Assembly (NCBI RefSeq): GCF_000756305.1 | Contig: NZ_JRFE01000028.1 | Coordinates: forward strand, 70,633-134,632 | DNA from: Myxosarcina sp. GI1 | Lineage (GTDB): Bacteria; Cyanobacteriota; Cyanobacteriia; Cyanobacteriales; Xenococcaceae | Direction of reading: 5' to 3' | Length of the DNA stretch: 64,000 nt | Shown here: piece after piece, positions 8,463 to 17,838 of the stretch | How positions within the stretch are numbered: the stretch's first letter is position 1 | Layout: every line of letters starts with the position of its first letter | Program-made: the position numbers and the translations under genes | The notes under the pieces: model-generated | Told to the model about the DNA's origin: nothing | What the model saw: the letters and a program-made list of their open reading frames with translations, nothing else | The model's database searches: none

Positions 8463-9401
8463 TTATTCTACTCCAAACAGTAATTCTAAAGCCACGTCTT
8501 CTCTAGGAATAGAGCGACGATACATTTCACATAAATTAGCAATTGTATCGATTAAAGCCAAACGATAGTCAAGTAAAATTTCTTCGTTTCTGCCTTCTGC
8601 TTTTAACTGTTGAGATAATTCATCTACTATTTCCATATGTATTTCTAAAATTTGCGACACAGAAATATCGGCTAGAAAAGCACGATTTACAAATTCATCA
8701 ATATATCGATCTACTTTAGAATCATTTGAAAAATAACTGAGAATAATTTTGCTGTATTCGGCTACTAATTTCTGCAGCAATGTTTCTTTTTCACTCTCTG
8801 AAAGATGACGATAAAAGTTTTTAGAATTGCGCTTGTAGTACACTCCCAAATAACCCAATCTTTCTTTTAATTTTTCGGTCAAGCGTCGCTGCTGTTCTAG
8901 CAGTCTGTCACTCTTATCGTTTTCGCGATCGTTGTTAGAGACAATCGAGCGATCGCTCAAAGAACAGCTGGGGGTTAAGTGCAAAAATCGGCTAATTGCC
9001 AAATTGATAAAAGAATTGATTTGTTCGATTTGAATGGGATATAGCCTCACTTCAGCACTATGATAGTAATTAAACTTCAACTTGCCTAAATTACCGCCAT
9101 TTTCACCAATATCTTTAGTATTTTCAATAATTACAATAGGCAAGATTATGTTTAGTCGAGTCAATCGTTCTATGGTATGATTGAAGGCTGCTTCGCGCAA
9201 CAAAATTAAACAATCTATATGTTCTCCTTCGCGCTCGACAAAGTCAATCAAATCTTCACATGAGTTTAATACTGTTGTTTTGAAGCAATCATTGTCTAAT
9301 AGTAATTCTGCTAAAGACTCGATTAGAGATTTTTTAGCAGGAAAAAGACAAACATGAAGTTTAGAATATTTATTAAAAGTTTTGTTTCTCTTATCGGACA
9401 T
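8463..9401 (-). CDS. kaiA: Circadian clock protein KaiA
   Basis: KaiA stimulates KaiC autophosphorylation. The 312-residue protein has the N-terminal pseudo-receiver domain (about residues 13-135; no phosphoacceptor needed), a Ser/Asp-rich linker, and the C-terminal four-helix KaiC-binding domain with LGYLGVYYKRN, EIHMEIVDELSQQL and LLDYRLALIDTIANLCEMYR, all typical of KaiA. It is first in the minus-strand clock cluster, with about 680 bp of non-coding DNA upstream shared with a divergent sensor-kinase-like gene. Confidence 0.98.
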   Translation of the reverse strand: MSDKRNKTFNKYSKLHVCLFPAKKSLIESLAELLLDNDCFKTTVLNSCEDLIDFVEREGEHIDCLILLREAAFNHTIERLTRLNIILPIVIIENTKDIGENGGNLGKLKFNYYHSAEVRLYPIQIEQINSFINLAISRFLHLTPSCSLSDRSIVSNNDRENDKSDRLLEQQRRLTEKLKERLGYLGVYYKRNSKNFYRHLSESEKETLLQKLVAEYSKIILSYFSNDSKVDRYIDEFVNRAFLADISVSQILEIHMEIVDELSQQLKAEGRNEEILLDYRLALIDTIANLCEMYRRSIPREDVALELLFGVE

Positions 9402-10085
9402 CGTAAAACCAGTTCAATAATTTTGACGCAACGAAATACTTTACTTTTAAGGGAAGCTACCACTTGAAACCCCATGTTAAAAAACTAACATTTATTACGT
9501 CTTTCGGAGAATTGTAATTATTTGTAAGGAATAGCAGTAAAAAATAACTGAATTTTGAGATAATAGCGGTCGTTCGAGTAACTGAAAAAACAAGCCGATA
9601 TATATATATAAGTAGTAAAGTGCTTTGGCGTAAGTAAAGCTTTATGGCTTTTCCATTGCAATAAGGGCTATATGACATTAAAAAAAAATGTTGGTATTTT
9701 CCCCAGGCATTTCTAAGAGGTTAACTGAAAAGTTTAACTGGCTACAATAGAAGCCCCAAAAAAATTTTTCCAATCCGAACAAGAAGCTTTGCAATTGCGA
9801 AGCAAATATTGCTAGGCTGAAAAACAGCGATAAAAATGTCACGGATATTTCTTTTTAGATATACTTTTAAATACTAATTCGGGTTCACTCTCTTCTCAGT
9901 TTAGGATTACCTCCTTCAAATATAGCTCGATCGATTATTTATTTTGGCTTAAAGCAGAATAAGACTTTTTTAGCGAGAAGAAAGAAAGAATTGAAGAGGA
10001 TAGTTAAAAACATCCTGCGACTAAAAAATTTTACTACATTATTGCTGTCACCCAAATCGCTGTTGAAGTAATTTTTTATAATTCC
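9402..10085. other. Divergent intergenic region between kaiA and the CBS/kinase-like gene
   Basis: About 680 bp without a convincing gene. It must hold the promoters of kaiA (leftward) and the rightward sensor gene. Visible features are an alternating TA tract near 9599-9610 and an 18-bp near-perfect palindrome centred on GCAATTGC (9786-9803). A 73-codon minus-strand ORF here has low-complexity, hydrophobic content and no family resemblance, so it is not called. No clear paired HLR1-type (RpaA/RpaB) direct repeat was recognised by eye. Confidence 0.5.
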
Positions 10086-12737
10086 ATGTTTAGCTCTCAT
10101 CAAACCAGCATTGAAGAATTTATTACTAGTTCAATTCCCATATGCCAACATGGATGTGCTTTGGAAACAATACTTAATGCTTCACAAAGTAGTAAAGACG
10201 GAAGTGTTGCCATAGTAAACCGCCAACAATTTCCTCTGGGAATTGTTACGGCGCATCGTCTGCTGTCTCTATTTGTCGATCATCAGTATAATCGTCGTAT
10301 TCCTACTTCGATTGGTTCTCAAAAACAGCTTGACCCCAGAGCAGCTTTAATGGCGACTACCAATTTAAAATCTGTACTTCAACCTGTAAAAGTTCTCCAT
10401 TCCAGGATAACTATTGCAGAATTTTTAAGCGGTTCGAGCGACAGATTATTCTGCCGCGATCGCAGTGAATTTTCAAGAGGCGATACGCGCGAGAGTTGCA
10501 GTAAAGAACCTGCATCGGTAGAGCAACGTACTTCAAAATACGCTTCTCAAGAGCTTAGGGAAAATAATGCAGCTGTCGAGAGAGATTTAGACTGGCAGAA
10601 ATTTGGCTATGCGATTGTTGACGATCGCAAAAAATTTTTGGGAATGCTAGATATTAGCAAACTCTCTGAATATTTGTTCTGGAAGACCGATTATTCTCTA
10701 GCTACTGCTACCGAAACAAGCCTACCAAGATTTGAACTCATTGATAATATAAGATTACCTCTAACGCTCTTGGGTAGTGAAGACAACATTTTATACCAAA
10801 ATCATTTATGGCAACAAAACTTTAACGTAGTTTCAGAGCAGTTAATAGATTGCAGTTCCCAGATTGCTCGATGGTGGATAGGACAACAAAAGATCGAGCA
10901 TGAGGCGCAATTTGCGCCCAACCAAAATCAAAGAGAAGTTTCTACCTTTTTTCCTAACCTCAAAGTAGGGACAAAAGTTACAGCTAAAAATATGCCTGAC
11001 TGGGCAGACTGTCTTTTTAATTCTCCAATATTTGCAGCTTCTGAACTACAAATTAGCTTTTTAAATGACTGGTATTATGTCAAAATACCGCTACATTTTG
11101 CTGAGGCAAAGATTACTAATTCGGCAGAGCCATACTGGCTGGTTTTGGCTATTGAAGGAAAGACCGAGCCAAATTTAAGAGATATTTGGCAAAAAGCTGA
11201 TTGGTGTCGTTTGCACGAGCTATTTTTAGCTAATATCAGCCATGAGTTAAAATCTCCCCTAACGGGCATCATCGGACTATCCAGCTTACTCAAAGCCGAG
11301 AAATTAGGGAATCTCAATCCCCGACAGAGCCACTATGCCGAACTAATCTATCGCAGTGGCAAACAGTCACTCGATATAGTTAACGATTTATTAAAGCTTA
11401 CAGAGTTAAATACCAGCAAGCAAAACTTTACCATCGAACCAATTGCTCTGGAAACTCTGTGCCGACAAACATATCGACAAACTTCAACCGAATTGGAAGT
11501 TAGAGATAACTTTGAGCTTTTGTCTTCTCCTCAATTGGAGTTATCGATCGCCCCTAATTCGCAAACGGTATTTGTCGATCGTTCGTTTTTGACTCAAATC
11601 GTATCTCGTTCGCTAGAATGGGCGATTAAAACTCAGCCCGAACGTATAGGAATTACAGTTAATTCCTGGACTGGTTGGCTCTCGATTGTAGTTTGGAATC
11701 AAATTAGTATTGGAGAATCGCCACAAATACCGCTAACTTCTAGAGAATTGGTTGGGGATGACTCTCAAAGTGAGTTGAGTCTGCTTTTTGCTCGACAGTT
11801 AGCTAAGGCTCATGGTGGAGATGCCAGCGCAATTTTTAGAGCGAACGGTAGAAATGAATTTACTTTACTTTTGCCTCAAAATACTGAAGATGATTGTTTA
11901 CAAGCCAATTACAAAGATTTACAGATAGTAGTAATATTAGAAACTCAGCTTCATCGCCTGTCTAAAATAGCTTCGGCAATACAGGAGTTGGGCTATCATT
12001 CTGTAGTAGCTCGTACTGGCATTGAAGCTTTACAGCAAGCTCGGCAGCTACAGCCCAGCTATATCCTGATGAATCCTGATTCTTCTTTACTCGAAAGTAA
12101 AGATCTACTGACCTTGCTTAAATCCGATCGCCAGACTCAAAATATTCCCATTTTTCTGCTGACTACAGTACTAAATAAACCAACCGATAGCCAGACTTTT
12201 CGTCAAGTACAGGGTCTAATTTGCGAACCATTCAATCGAGATACTCTGGCTCGAGTTCTACCAGCCAAACATTGTACTTCCCCTAACGTATCCAAAAACA
12301 TAACTATTTTGTGTATCTATCCCGAACCAGAAGCAATCGACGAGTCATTAAGATCGAAAAATGCAAATTTTAGCCTTAAATACTGGTCGGAAAGAGACTG
12401 GACAACGCAATTGGGAGATGATTCCAGGCAGAACGTTCGTTATCGAATTATTGAAGCTGAGGGTTTAGAACAGGCAAGAACGTTAGCGCGTATCTGGCAG
12501 CTAGACGCTATTGTTCTCGATAGTGCGGCAATTGCCAATCCTCAAGCATATTTACAATCTTTACAACAATTTTCCGAACTAGCAGCTCTACCTTTAATAA
12601 TTTTAGATTCTCAAACCAGCGAGGTAGCAAATCAAATTCCCGATTTAAATGTATATCCCTGTTTTTTACCTGCCAAAATTAACAGCATTAAAGACTTGAT
12701 GCAGGTAATTCAAATTGCTACCAAAACTAAATTTTAA
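10086..12737 (+). CDS. CBS-domain hybrid histidine-kinase-like protein with degenerate ATPase and receiver domains
   Basis: An 883-residue protein. Residues 7-65 and about 150-190 resemble a CBS pair (GSVAIVNRQQFPLGIVTAHR; FGYAIVDDRKKFLGMLDI). A dimerisation domain has a good H-box, NISHELKSPLTG with His386. The following catalytic domain lacks a recognisable N-box Asn (IVSRSLEWAIK) and the GxGLGL lid, so ATP binding is doubtful. Two receiver-like domains follow: in the first the phosphoacceptor position reads ILMNPDSS and the Lys position CEPF; the second is also atypical. It is divergent from kaiA, suggesting a clock link, which is inference. It may be a signalling scaffold, not an active kinase. 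Confidence 0.8.
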   Translation: MFSSHQTSIEEFITSSIPICQHGCALETILNASQSSKDGSVAIVNRQQFPLGIVTAHRLLSLFVDHQYNRRIPTSIGSQKQLDPRAALMATTNLKSVLQPVKVLHSRITIAEFLSGSSDRLFCRDRSEFSRGDTRESCSKEPASVEQRTSKYASQELRENNAAVERDLDWQKFGYAIVDDRKKFLGMLDISKLSEYLFWKTDYSLATATETSLPRFELIDNIRLPLTLLGSEDNILYQNHLWQQNFNVVSEQLIDCSSQIARWWIGQQKIEHEAQFAPNQNQREVSTFFPNLKVGTKVTAKNMPDWADCLFNSPIFAASELQISFLNDWYYVKIPLHFAEAKITNSAEPYWLVLAIEGKTEPNLRDIWQKADWCRLHELFLANISHELKSPLTGIIGLSSLLKAEKLGNLNPRQSHYAELIYRSGKQSLDIVNDLLKLTELNTSKQNFTIEPIALETLCRQTYRQTSTELEVRDNFELLSSPQLELSIAPNSQTVFVDRSFLTQIVSRSLEWAIKTQPERIGITVNSWTGWLSIVVWNQISIGESPQIPLTSRELVGDDSQSELSLLFARQLAKAHGGDASAIFRANGRNEFTLLLPQNTEDDCLQANYKDLQIVVILETQLHRLSKIASAIQELGYHSVVARTGIEALQQARQLQPSYILMNPDSSLLESKDLLTLLKSDRQTQNIPIFLLTTVLNKPTDSQTFRQVQGLICEPFNRDTLARVLPAKHCTSPNVSKNITILCIYPEPEAIDESLRSKNANFSLKYWSERDWTTQLGDDSRQNVRYRIIEAEGLEQARTLARIWQLDAIVLDSAAIANPQAYLQSLQQFSELAALPLIILDSQTSEVANQIPDLNVYPCFLPAKINSIKDLMQVIQIATKTKF

Positions 12738-12839
12738 ATCGCGACCGCTTTTTTAAGACTTTTCTCAGTTATCACTTGGTAATGCCATTAGATTCAGTAA
12801 CAATCTCTCTCTAACATCAATAGCGATTTAAAATAGTTT

Positions 12840-13655
12840 ATGAAATATCACGAGCAGCACGCAATCGTCACTGGCGGTTCTAGCGGTATTGGTAAAGCTA
12901 CGGCGCGACTGCTAGCACAGCAGGGGGCAAATATTACCCTAATTGCTCGCGATCGCCTCAAGCTAGCAGCCGCCAAGCAAGAAATAGAGCAAGTTACTGC
13001 TAAAACTCAACGAATAATTACTGTAGCTGCTGATGTGGCTCTAAAACAAGAAATTACCGAAGCTATTGAATTGGCGATTTTTCAGTTAGGCACGCCAAGT
13101 ATCTTAATTGCCTCGGCAGGTATCGCAATTCCCAATTATTTTGAAGAACTTCCTTTAGAAACACATGAAACCTCGATGGCAGTTAATTATTTTGGCTCTC
13201 TATATAGCATTAAAGCCGTATTGCCAACGATGGAACGGCAGGGACGAGGCAGTATTATCTTAATTTCTTCTGGGGCGGGTTTGATTGGTATTTATGGCTA
13301 TAGTGCCTACTGTCCCTCTAAATTTGCCATAAGAGGGCTAGGAGAGACTCTAAGAGCGGAATTAAAACCTAAAGGCATCCAGGTTAGTGTAGTTTATCCC
13401 CCCGATACCGATACGCCCCAGCTAGCTGCCGAAAATAAAACCAAGCCGCCTGAAACCAAATTAATAACTCAAACAGCAGCAACCTGGACGGCAGAGGAAG
13501 TTGCTACCAAAATTGTTCGCGGTATCGAACTAGGACGCGGGGCAGCTACTCCTGGATGGACGATGAGTATGCTGTATCGATTTCACAGCTTGGTTGCGCC
13601 TTTATTAAACTGGTACTTCGACCGAGCAATCGCTAGTTTAAATCGGAAACACTAA
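12840..13655 (+). CDS. SDR-family oxidoreductase, 3-ketodihydrosphingosine-reductase-like
   Basis: A 271-residue classical short-chain dehydrogenase: NADP-binding TGGSSGIGKA (residues 11-20), the ASAGIA strand, catalytic Ser in ILISSGAG and the YxxxK motif as YCPSKFA. The post-catalytic segment YPPDTDTPQLAAENKTKP is the signature stretch of 3-ketodihydrosphingosine reductases (KDSR) and relatives. The exact substrate, a long-chain keto-lipid or other ketone, is not certain. It has its own gap upstream (about 100 bp) and is convergent with the GerMN gene. Confidence 0.88.
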   Translation: MKYHEQHAIVTGGSSGIGKATARLLAQQGANITLIARDRLKLAAAKQEIEQVTAKTQRIITVAADVALKQEITEAIELAIFQLGTPSILIASAGIAIPNYFEELPLETHETSMAVNYFGSLYSIKAVLPTMERQGRGSIILISSGAGLIGIYGYSAYCPSKFAIRGLGETLRAELKPKGIQVSVVYPPDTDTPQLAAENKTKPPETKLITQTAATWTAEEVATKIVRGIELGRGAATPGWTMSMLYRFHSLVAPLLNWYFDRAIASLNRKH

Positions 13656-13671
13656 AGATTTCAAGCTATAT

Positions 13672-14292
13672 TTAAAGCTGAAAGTTCGCTTCAAAACTCT
13701 CTCGTGTCATTGGCTGAGCGACGAGCAACCCCTCTCCTCCCAAAGTTTTTAAAGGTTTTCCTTCGACACTAATAAAAACTCGATCGCTGCTACTAGTACT
13801 TGTAGCAGTATAGATTACTTGCGCTAACCTACCTTCCATCGAAGCACTACCGCCACCAGAAACAAATTCTCGTGACAGATTAACACGAACTCCTTGTTTG
13901 TCTACATTCAAGCCAAGCAATTTTGTACCCTCGGGAATACTGGTAGTGTAGCTAGAATTCGACTGCGGTCCTGCAAGCAGTGTCTCAAAAGCAGCAGTTA
14001 AAGCTTCTTGAGGGCGAATCGATTTTTGAAAAGCCTGAGTACTAGCCACTAATTCGATAGAATTATCTTGAGGATCGAGCCAACAGATTTCAACTTTTTC
14101 TTGGGCGATTGGTTCTGATGTGGTTGGCTGAGTTTGCTCTGTAGCTGGAACTTTTGGCGCGATGGTTCTATTGGTACGATCTAGACTGTGTTTCGCCCAC
14201 CAAGCAGCACCTCCTCCCGCAGCCAAAATTACCCCGGCGGCGATCGCCAATAAAGGGAGGGAAAAACGATTATTTGGTTTGCGATCCTGCAT
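13672..14292 (-). CDS. GerMN-domain envelope protein
   Basis: A 206-residue protein with an N-terminal membrane anchor (about residues 13-33) after a short basic cytoplasmic tail, a Pro/Thr/Gln-rich linker, and a GerMN (sporulation/spore germination) domain: ALTAAFETLLAGPQ, SIPEGTKLLGLNVDKQGVRV and SREFVSGGGSASMEGRLAQ are typical blocks. In non-sporulating bacteria such domains are envelope-associated, with suggested peptidoglycan or membrane links. Same strand as the DUF2993, accB and efp genes upstream. Confidence 0.88.
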   Translation of the reverse strand: MQDRKPNNRFSLPLLAIAAGVILAAGGGAAWWAKHSLDRTNRTIAPKVPATEQTQPTTSEPIAQEKVEICWLDPQDNSIELVASTQAFQKSIRPQEALTAAFETLLAGPQSNSSYTTSIPEGTKLLGLNVDKQGVRVNLSREFVSGGGSASMEGRLAQVIYTATSTSSSDRVFISVEGKPLKTLGGEGLLVAQPMTRESFEANFQL

Positions 14293-14365
14293 AAGTAATT
14301 CTCCTGATTTAGAGGAAGTTTTATAAAAATTAACTTAACCTTTGCTTGGCTGAAGACTTTAGCAA

Positions 14366-15163
14366 TTAATTTGTTTCCACCCGCGCAAAACCTATTATTG
14401 TAAGACTATGTTCTTCTATCTTTAATTGTAAAAGCCTGGCTAAGATTCCGTCAGCCTGAAGATCTTCTAGACTGAGGCGATCGCTGATGCCATCAGCAAA
14501 ACCCTCAAGCAATCTAGAAGACATCGGACGTTGATTGACGGTTCCCGCTAGTTCGCTCAGTTTAATTGTTCGACCATCAGAGGTTACTTTCAATTTTAAA
14601 ACCATAGCTAGTTCGTTGGAGCGATAAATGCCGCTCGAACGGCGTAAGATAAAATTTATTTTTAGCCGATTTTGAGGCTGTAACTCCAGACTAGGGGCAA
14701 TTAACTCATAAGCAATATTAGCCGAGCCAGCTTTACGAGCCACCAAACGATTCAAATTTTGTTGTAGCCGCGTTTGAAACTGCGGTCGTTGTAAAGCCTG
14801 ATTGAGATCGCGTTCGGTTAAAACAATTTTAACCGCTCCCTGCAAAGGCTGCCGTAATGCCTTTCTAAATTGACTCACACTATCGAAGCTCAATTGCGAT
14901 CGCTTTAAGGCAATTGGCTCTGTTTCTAACTCCAATACTTCAATTCTAAGTGGTTCGAGCTTTAAACCTCTAGTAGCCAGGCGCAGCTTGTGTAGTTTGC
15001 CGCTAGCAATTTGATAGCCAGGAACATTGTCAATCCGAATCACCCGTTCTTCTACAGCGATGGCTTGCCGCTGAAGATTTTGCTCGATAATTGAATCGAG
15101 AATTAATCCGCCACTAGATAAAGTCCCTAACACTCCCAATAGAGCGATAGTTAAAATTTCCAT
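14366..15163 (-). CDS. DUF2993 / LmeA-family phospholipid-binding protein
   Basis: A 265-residue protein of the DUF2993 family, related to mycobacterial LmeA. The N-terminus has a hydrophobic stretch and the body shows SKPL-like family features, including ASGKLHKLRLATRGLKLEPL and VLTERDLNQALQRPQFQTRL. Such proteins bind phospholipid and are usually membrane- or envelope-associated. It lies 17 bp downstream of accB on the same strand, so it may share the efp-accB transcript. Confidence 0.85.
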   Translation of the reverse strand: MEILTIALLGVLGTLSSGGLILDSIIEQNLQRQAIAVEERVIRIDNVPGYQIASGKLHKLRLATRGLKLEPLRIEVLELETEPIALKRSQLSFDSVSQFRKALRQPLQGAVKIVLTERDLNQALQRPQFQTRLQQNLNRLVARKAGSANIAYELIAPSLELQPQNRLKINFILRRSSGIYRSNELAMVLKLKVTSDGRTIKLSELAGTVNQRPMSSRLLEGFADGISDRLSLEDLQADGILARLLQLKIEEHSLTIIGFARVETN

Positions 15164-15180
15164 ACATAACTTTAGCTTAA

Positions 15181-15660
15181 TTAACTCGGATCGATACGCA
15201 TTAGAACTTGTCCGAACTCTACTGGTTCGCCATTTTCAACTGCAATTTCCACAACTTTACCCGCAACTTCTCCCTCAATTTCGTTCATTAACTTCATCGC
15301 TTCAATAATACACACTGTGTCTCCTGAATTGATGCGATCTCCAACCTCTACATAAGGCTCTTCATCGGGAGCGGGGGCGCGATAAAAAGTTCCCACCATT
15401 GGCGAAGTGATTTCAATCCAAGATTGCTTATCTTTATCTTTATCTTTAGTAGCTGTAGTATCGGAACCAGCCGTTCGTTCTATGTCGGAAGCAGACTCTA
15501 TCGAGCGATCCACAACTTCAGGAATGACTTTAGTAGTTACTACATTTGTTTCCTGGCGTACCGTCAATTCAAATTCATCACTTTTAAGAGTTAACTCGGT
15601 AATGTCGGTTTTGGCGATCGCCCCTAGTAATTCACGGAGTTCTTGAAAATTTATAGACAC
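15181..15660 (-). CDS. accB: Acetyl-CoA carboxylase biotin carboxyl carrier protein
   Basis: AccB carries the biotin of acetyl-CoA carboxylase for the first step of fatty-acid synthesis. The 159-residue protein has an N-terminal helical part ([20 protein letters not shown]), an acidic/Thr-rich linker with a short Asp-Lys repeat, and a C-terminal biotinyl domain with the [10 protein letters not shown] motif whose Lys is biotinylated. The start is GTG. It lies about 110 bp downstream of efp on the same strand, an arrangement widely seen in cyanobacteria. Confidence 0.98.
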   Translation of the reverse strand: MSINFQELRELLGAIAKTDITELTLKSDEFELTVRQETNVVTTKVIPEVVDRSIESASDIERTAGSDTTATKDKDKDKQSWIEITSPMVGTFYRAPAPDEEPYVEVGDRINSGDTVCIIEAMKLMNEIEGEVAGKVVEIAVENGEPVEFGQVLMRIDPS

Positions 15661-15769
15661 AAACTATACAATCCGCTCTCAAACGGTTATTAACGTAAAT
15701 TTAATCGCAATGCTAGATTTTAATTGCCTTTAGTTTAATTTTTATTTAATAATTAACAGACAATTAAAT

Positions 15770-16330
15770 TTAGTTTTCTCGTCCCAAGTAAGAACCGTCT
15801 CTAGTATCTACCTTGATTTTTTCCCCAATAGAAATAAATAAAGGCACCATTACCTGCGCTCCACTCTCTACAATGGCGGGTTTGGTTCCTCCAGTAGCGG
15901 TATCTCCTTTAACACCTGGATCGGTATCGGTAATTTCTAAAATTACTGAAGTTGGCAGTTCGACCTCTAAAACCTGGTCTTCCCAAAAAATTACGTTAAC
16001 TTCCATTTCTTCTTTGAGATACTGGACGCGATCGCCCATTTGTTCTTCGCTCATACGGGTTTCTTCATAGGTTTCCATGTCCATAAAGACATATTGGTCA
16101 CCCTCTTTATAAGTGTGTTGCATCGTGCGTTTTTCCAGATTTGCTTGAGGTACGGTTTCTCCCGCACGGAAAGTACGTTCGACGCTGTTGCCTGTTTGAA
16201 CGTTTTTGAGCTTGGTACGTACGAAAGCCGAGCCTTTACCTGGTTTTACGTGTAGAAACTCTACTACACGCCAGACCGAACCATCTAGTTCGATGGTCAC
16301 GCCGGTACGAAAGTCATTACTAGAAATCAT
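15770..16330 (-). CDS. efp: Translation elongation factor P
   Basis: EF-P relieves ribosome stalling at polyproline stretches. The 186-residue length is standard. The N-terminal KOW-like domain has [20 protein letters not shown] and the loop [15 protein letters not shown], whose tip Lys is the residue modified in some bacteria; the two OB domains include the signature [20 protein letters not shown] near the C-terminus. It is the first gene of the apparent efp-accB-DUF2993 set. Confidence 0.99.
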   Translation of the reverse strand: MISSNDFRTGVTIELDGSVWRVVEFLHVKPGKGSAFVRTKLKNVQTGNSVERTFRAGETVPQANLEKRTMQHTYKEGDQYVFMDMETYEETRMSEEQMGDRVQYLKEEMEVNVIFWEDQVLEVELPTSVILEITDTDPGVKGDTATGGTKPAIVESGAQVMVPLFISIGEKIKVDTRDGSYLGREN

Positions 16331-16543
16331 GAACTCAAAAATACTCTAGAGAGAACGACAATTAATTTTACCTGATGAAGGGTGAGGGATAAATAAAGAG
16401 AGATTGAAACCAAGTAATAAGTAAATTGTCGAGATCGAGATTTACTCTGATAGTAAAGAAATGTTGACAAGGGAGATCGATCGCTAAGAACATACTCTGT
16501 AGATATAATTTGTCTCGCAAAGCGCGATGGCGTTGTTTAATTT

Positions 16544-17668
16544 ATGAAAACTGTAGAAAATAATTTTACTTCCAGAGCCGCTCGGCAATTTCCTCAAAGT
16601 ATTTTAGCTATTTTATTGGCTGTGATTTTGTTTTGTAGTAGCGCGATCGCTCTGCCGCAGCCTCAAGCATTAGCTTACTTGGCTCAAGGAGATGCGATTA
16701 CCGACCCTCAAGCTATTTTGAGATACTCTTTACCTATAGATAACGATGAGATTAGAAAAGTCCAGGAAGATATAGAAGATATTGCCTATCAACTACGCGG
16801 TAAACGCTGGGGAAAGATCGAGCGCGATGTTAAAAATGCTAGCTTTGTCCTAAAAACGAAACGCAATAAAATTTTGGCTGCCGTCCCCGAAGAACGTCAA
16901 TCTCAAGCTGAAGCTTTATTAGAGCAGATAAATACAGAGATTGAAGGTCTTAAAGAAGTAGTAGATAACCAGGACAAAGAAGCTGTTTATCTAAAAAAAG
17001 ATGAATTGCTAAAGTCTATTGGCAAACTAGAAAGATCGATGGTAGTAGGTTTCCCTTTTGAGGTACCAGAAAAATATGCCGATTTACCACAACTTCTCGG
17101 TCGTGCCACAGTAGAAATGGAAACCAGTCGCGGCACCTTAGAAATTATTATCGACGGCTATAGTGCGCCAATAAATGGTGGTAATTTTGTCGATTTAGTA
17201 GATCGCGGCTTTTACGACGGCATGGAATTTACTCGTGCCGAAGACTTCTATATTTTGCAGGCAGGCGATCCTCCAGGAGAAGATGAAGGTTTTATCGATC
17301 CCGATACGGGAGAATATCGCGCAATTCCCCTAGAAGTTCTGGTCGAAGGAGATTCCGAACCAGTCTATGGCGAAACTCTAGAAAATTTAGGTCGCTACTT
17401 AGACAAGCCAGCTATTCCTTTTAATGCCTATGGCGCGATCGCTCTAGCTCGTCCTGCTAACGATCCCAACGGCGGTTCTTCTCAATTCTTTTTCTTTAAG
17501 TTCGACCGCGAACTAACTCCTCCTGGCTACAATTTAATGGATGGTAGATATTCAGTATTTGGCTATGTGGTCGAGGGTCAAGAAATACTAGACAAGCTCG
17601 GTGCGGGAGATGAAATTGTCTCTGCCAAAGTTATAGAAGGCAAAGAAAATTTGGTCGAACCTAGTTAG
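16544..17668 (+). CDS. Lumenal cyclophilin-type peptidyl-prolyl isomerase (CYP38/TLP40-like)
   Basis: A 374-residue exported protein. Residues 15-45 form a signal peptide (ILAILLAVILFCSSAIA). A helical domain (about 60-165; EDIEDIAYQLRGKRWGKIER) precedes a cyclophilin beta-barrel (about 185-360; NGGNFVDLVDRGFYDGMEF, GGSSQFFFFKFDREL). This two-domain layout is that of plant CYP38/TLP40 and its cyanobacterial homologue, needed for photosystem II assembly in plants. The cyclophilin active site departs from the canonical FHR arrangement, as in CYP38. Monocistronic. Confidence 0.9.
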   Translation: MKTVENNFTSRAARQFPQSILAILLAVILFCSSAIALPQPQALAYLAQGDAITDPQAILRYSLPIDNDEIRKVQEDIEDIAYQLRGKRWGKIERDVKNASFVLKTKRNKILAAVPEERQSQAEALLEQINTEIEGLKEVVDNQDKEAVYLKKDELLKSIGKLERSMVVGFPFEVPEKYADLPQLLGRATVEMETSRGTLEIIIDGYSAPINGGNFVDLVDRGFYDGMEFTRAEDFYILQAGDPPGEDEGFIDPDTGEYRAIPLEVLVEGDSEPVYGETLENLGRYLDKPAIPFNAYGAIALARPANDPNGGSSQFFFFKFDRELTPPGYNLMDGRYSVFGYVVEGQEILDKLGAGDEIVSAKVIEGKENLVEPS

Positions 17669-17838
17669 AGATAAGCAGTAAGTTTTTTAAGTAATGGACT
17701 TGTTTTGGTAAGGGGTAATGGGTAATGGATATTTCGTAGCTACTTAGCAACTTGTTATTAATTTTGCTTTTCTTTCTGCTAAAGACAACCTATTACCTAC
17801 TATCTGTTACCTTTTTAAACTTTCTACTTCTCAAGAAA

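Noticed and set aside
9457-9678. A 73-codon minus-strand ORF upstream of kaiA
   Set aside because: Hydrophobic, low-complexity, no family resemblance, no ribosome-binding site; it lies in the divergent promoter region.
17690-17838. TPP riboswitch before thiL
   Set aside because: No CTGAGA or ACCTGA-type element; the sequence is a GGGTAATGG-type short tandem repeat and AT-rich DNA.
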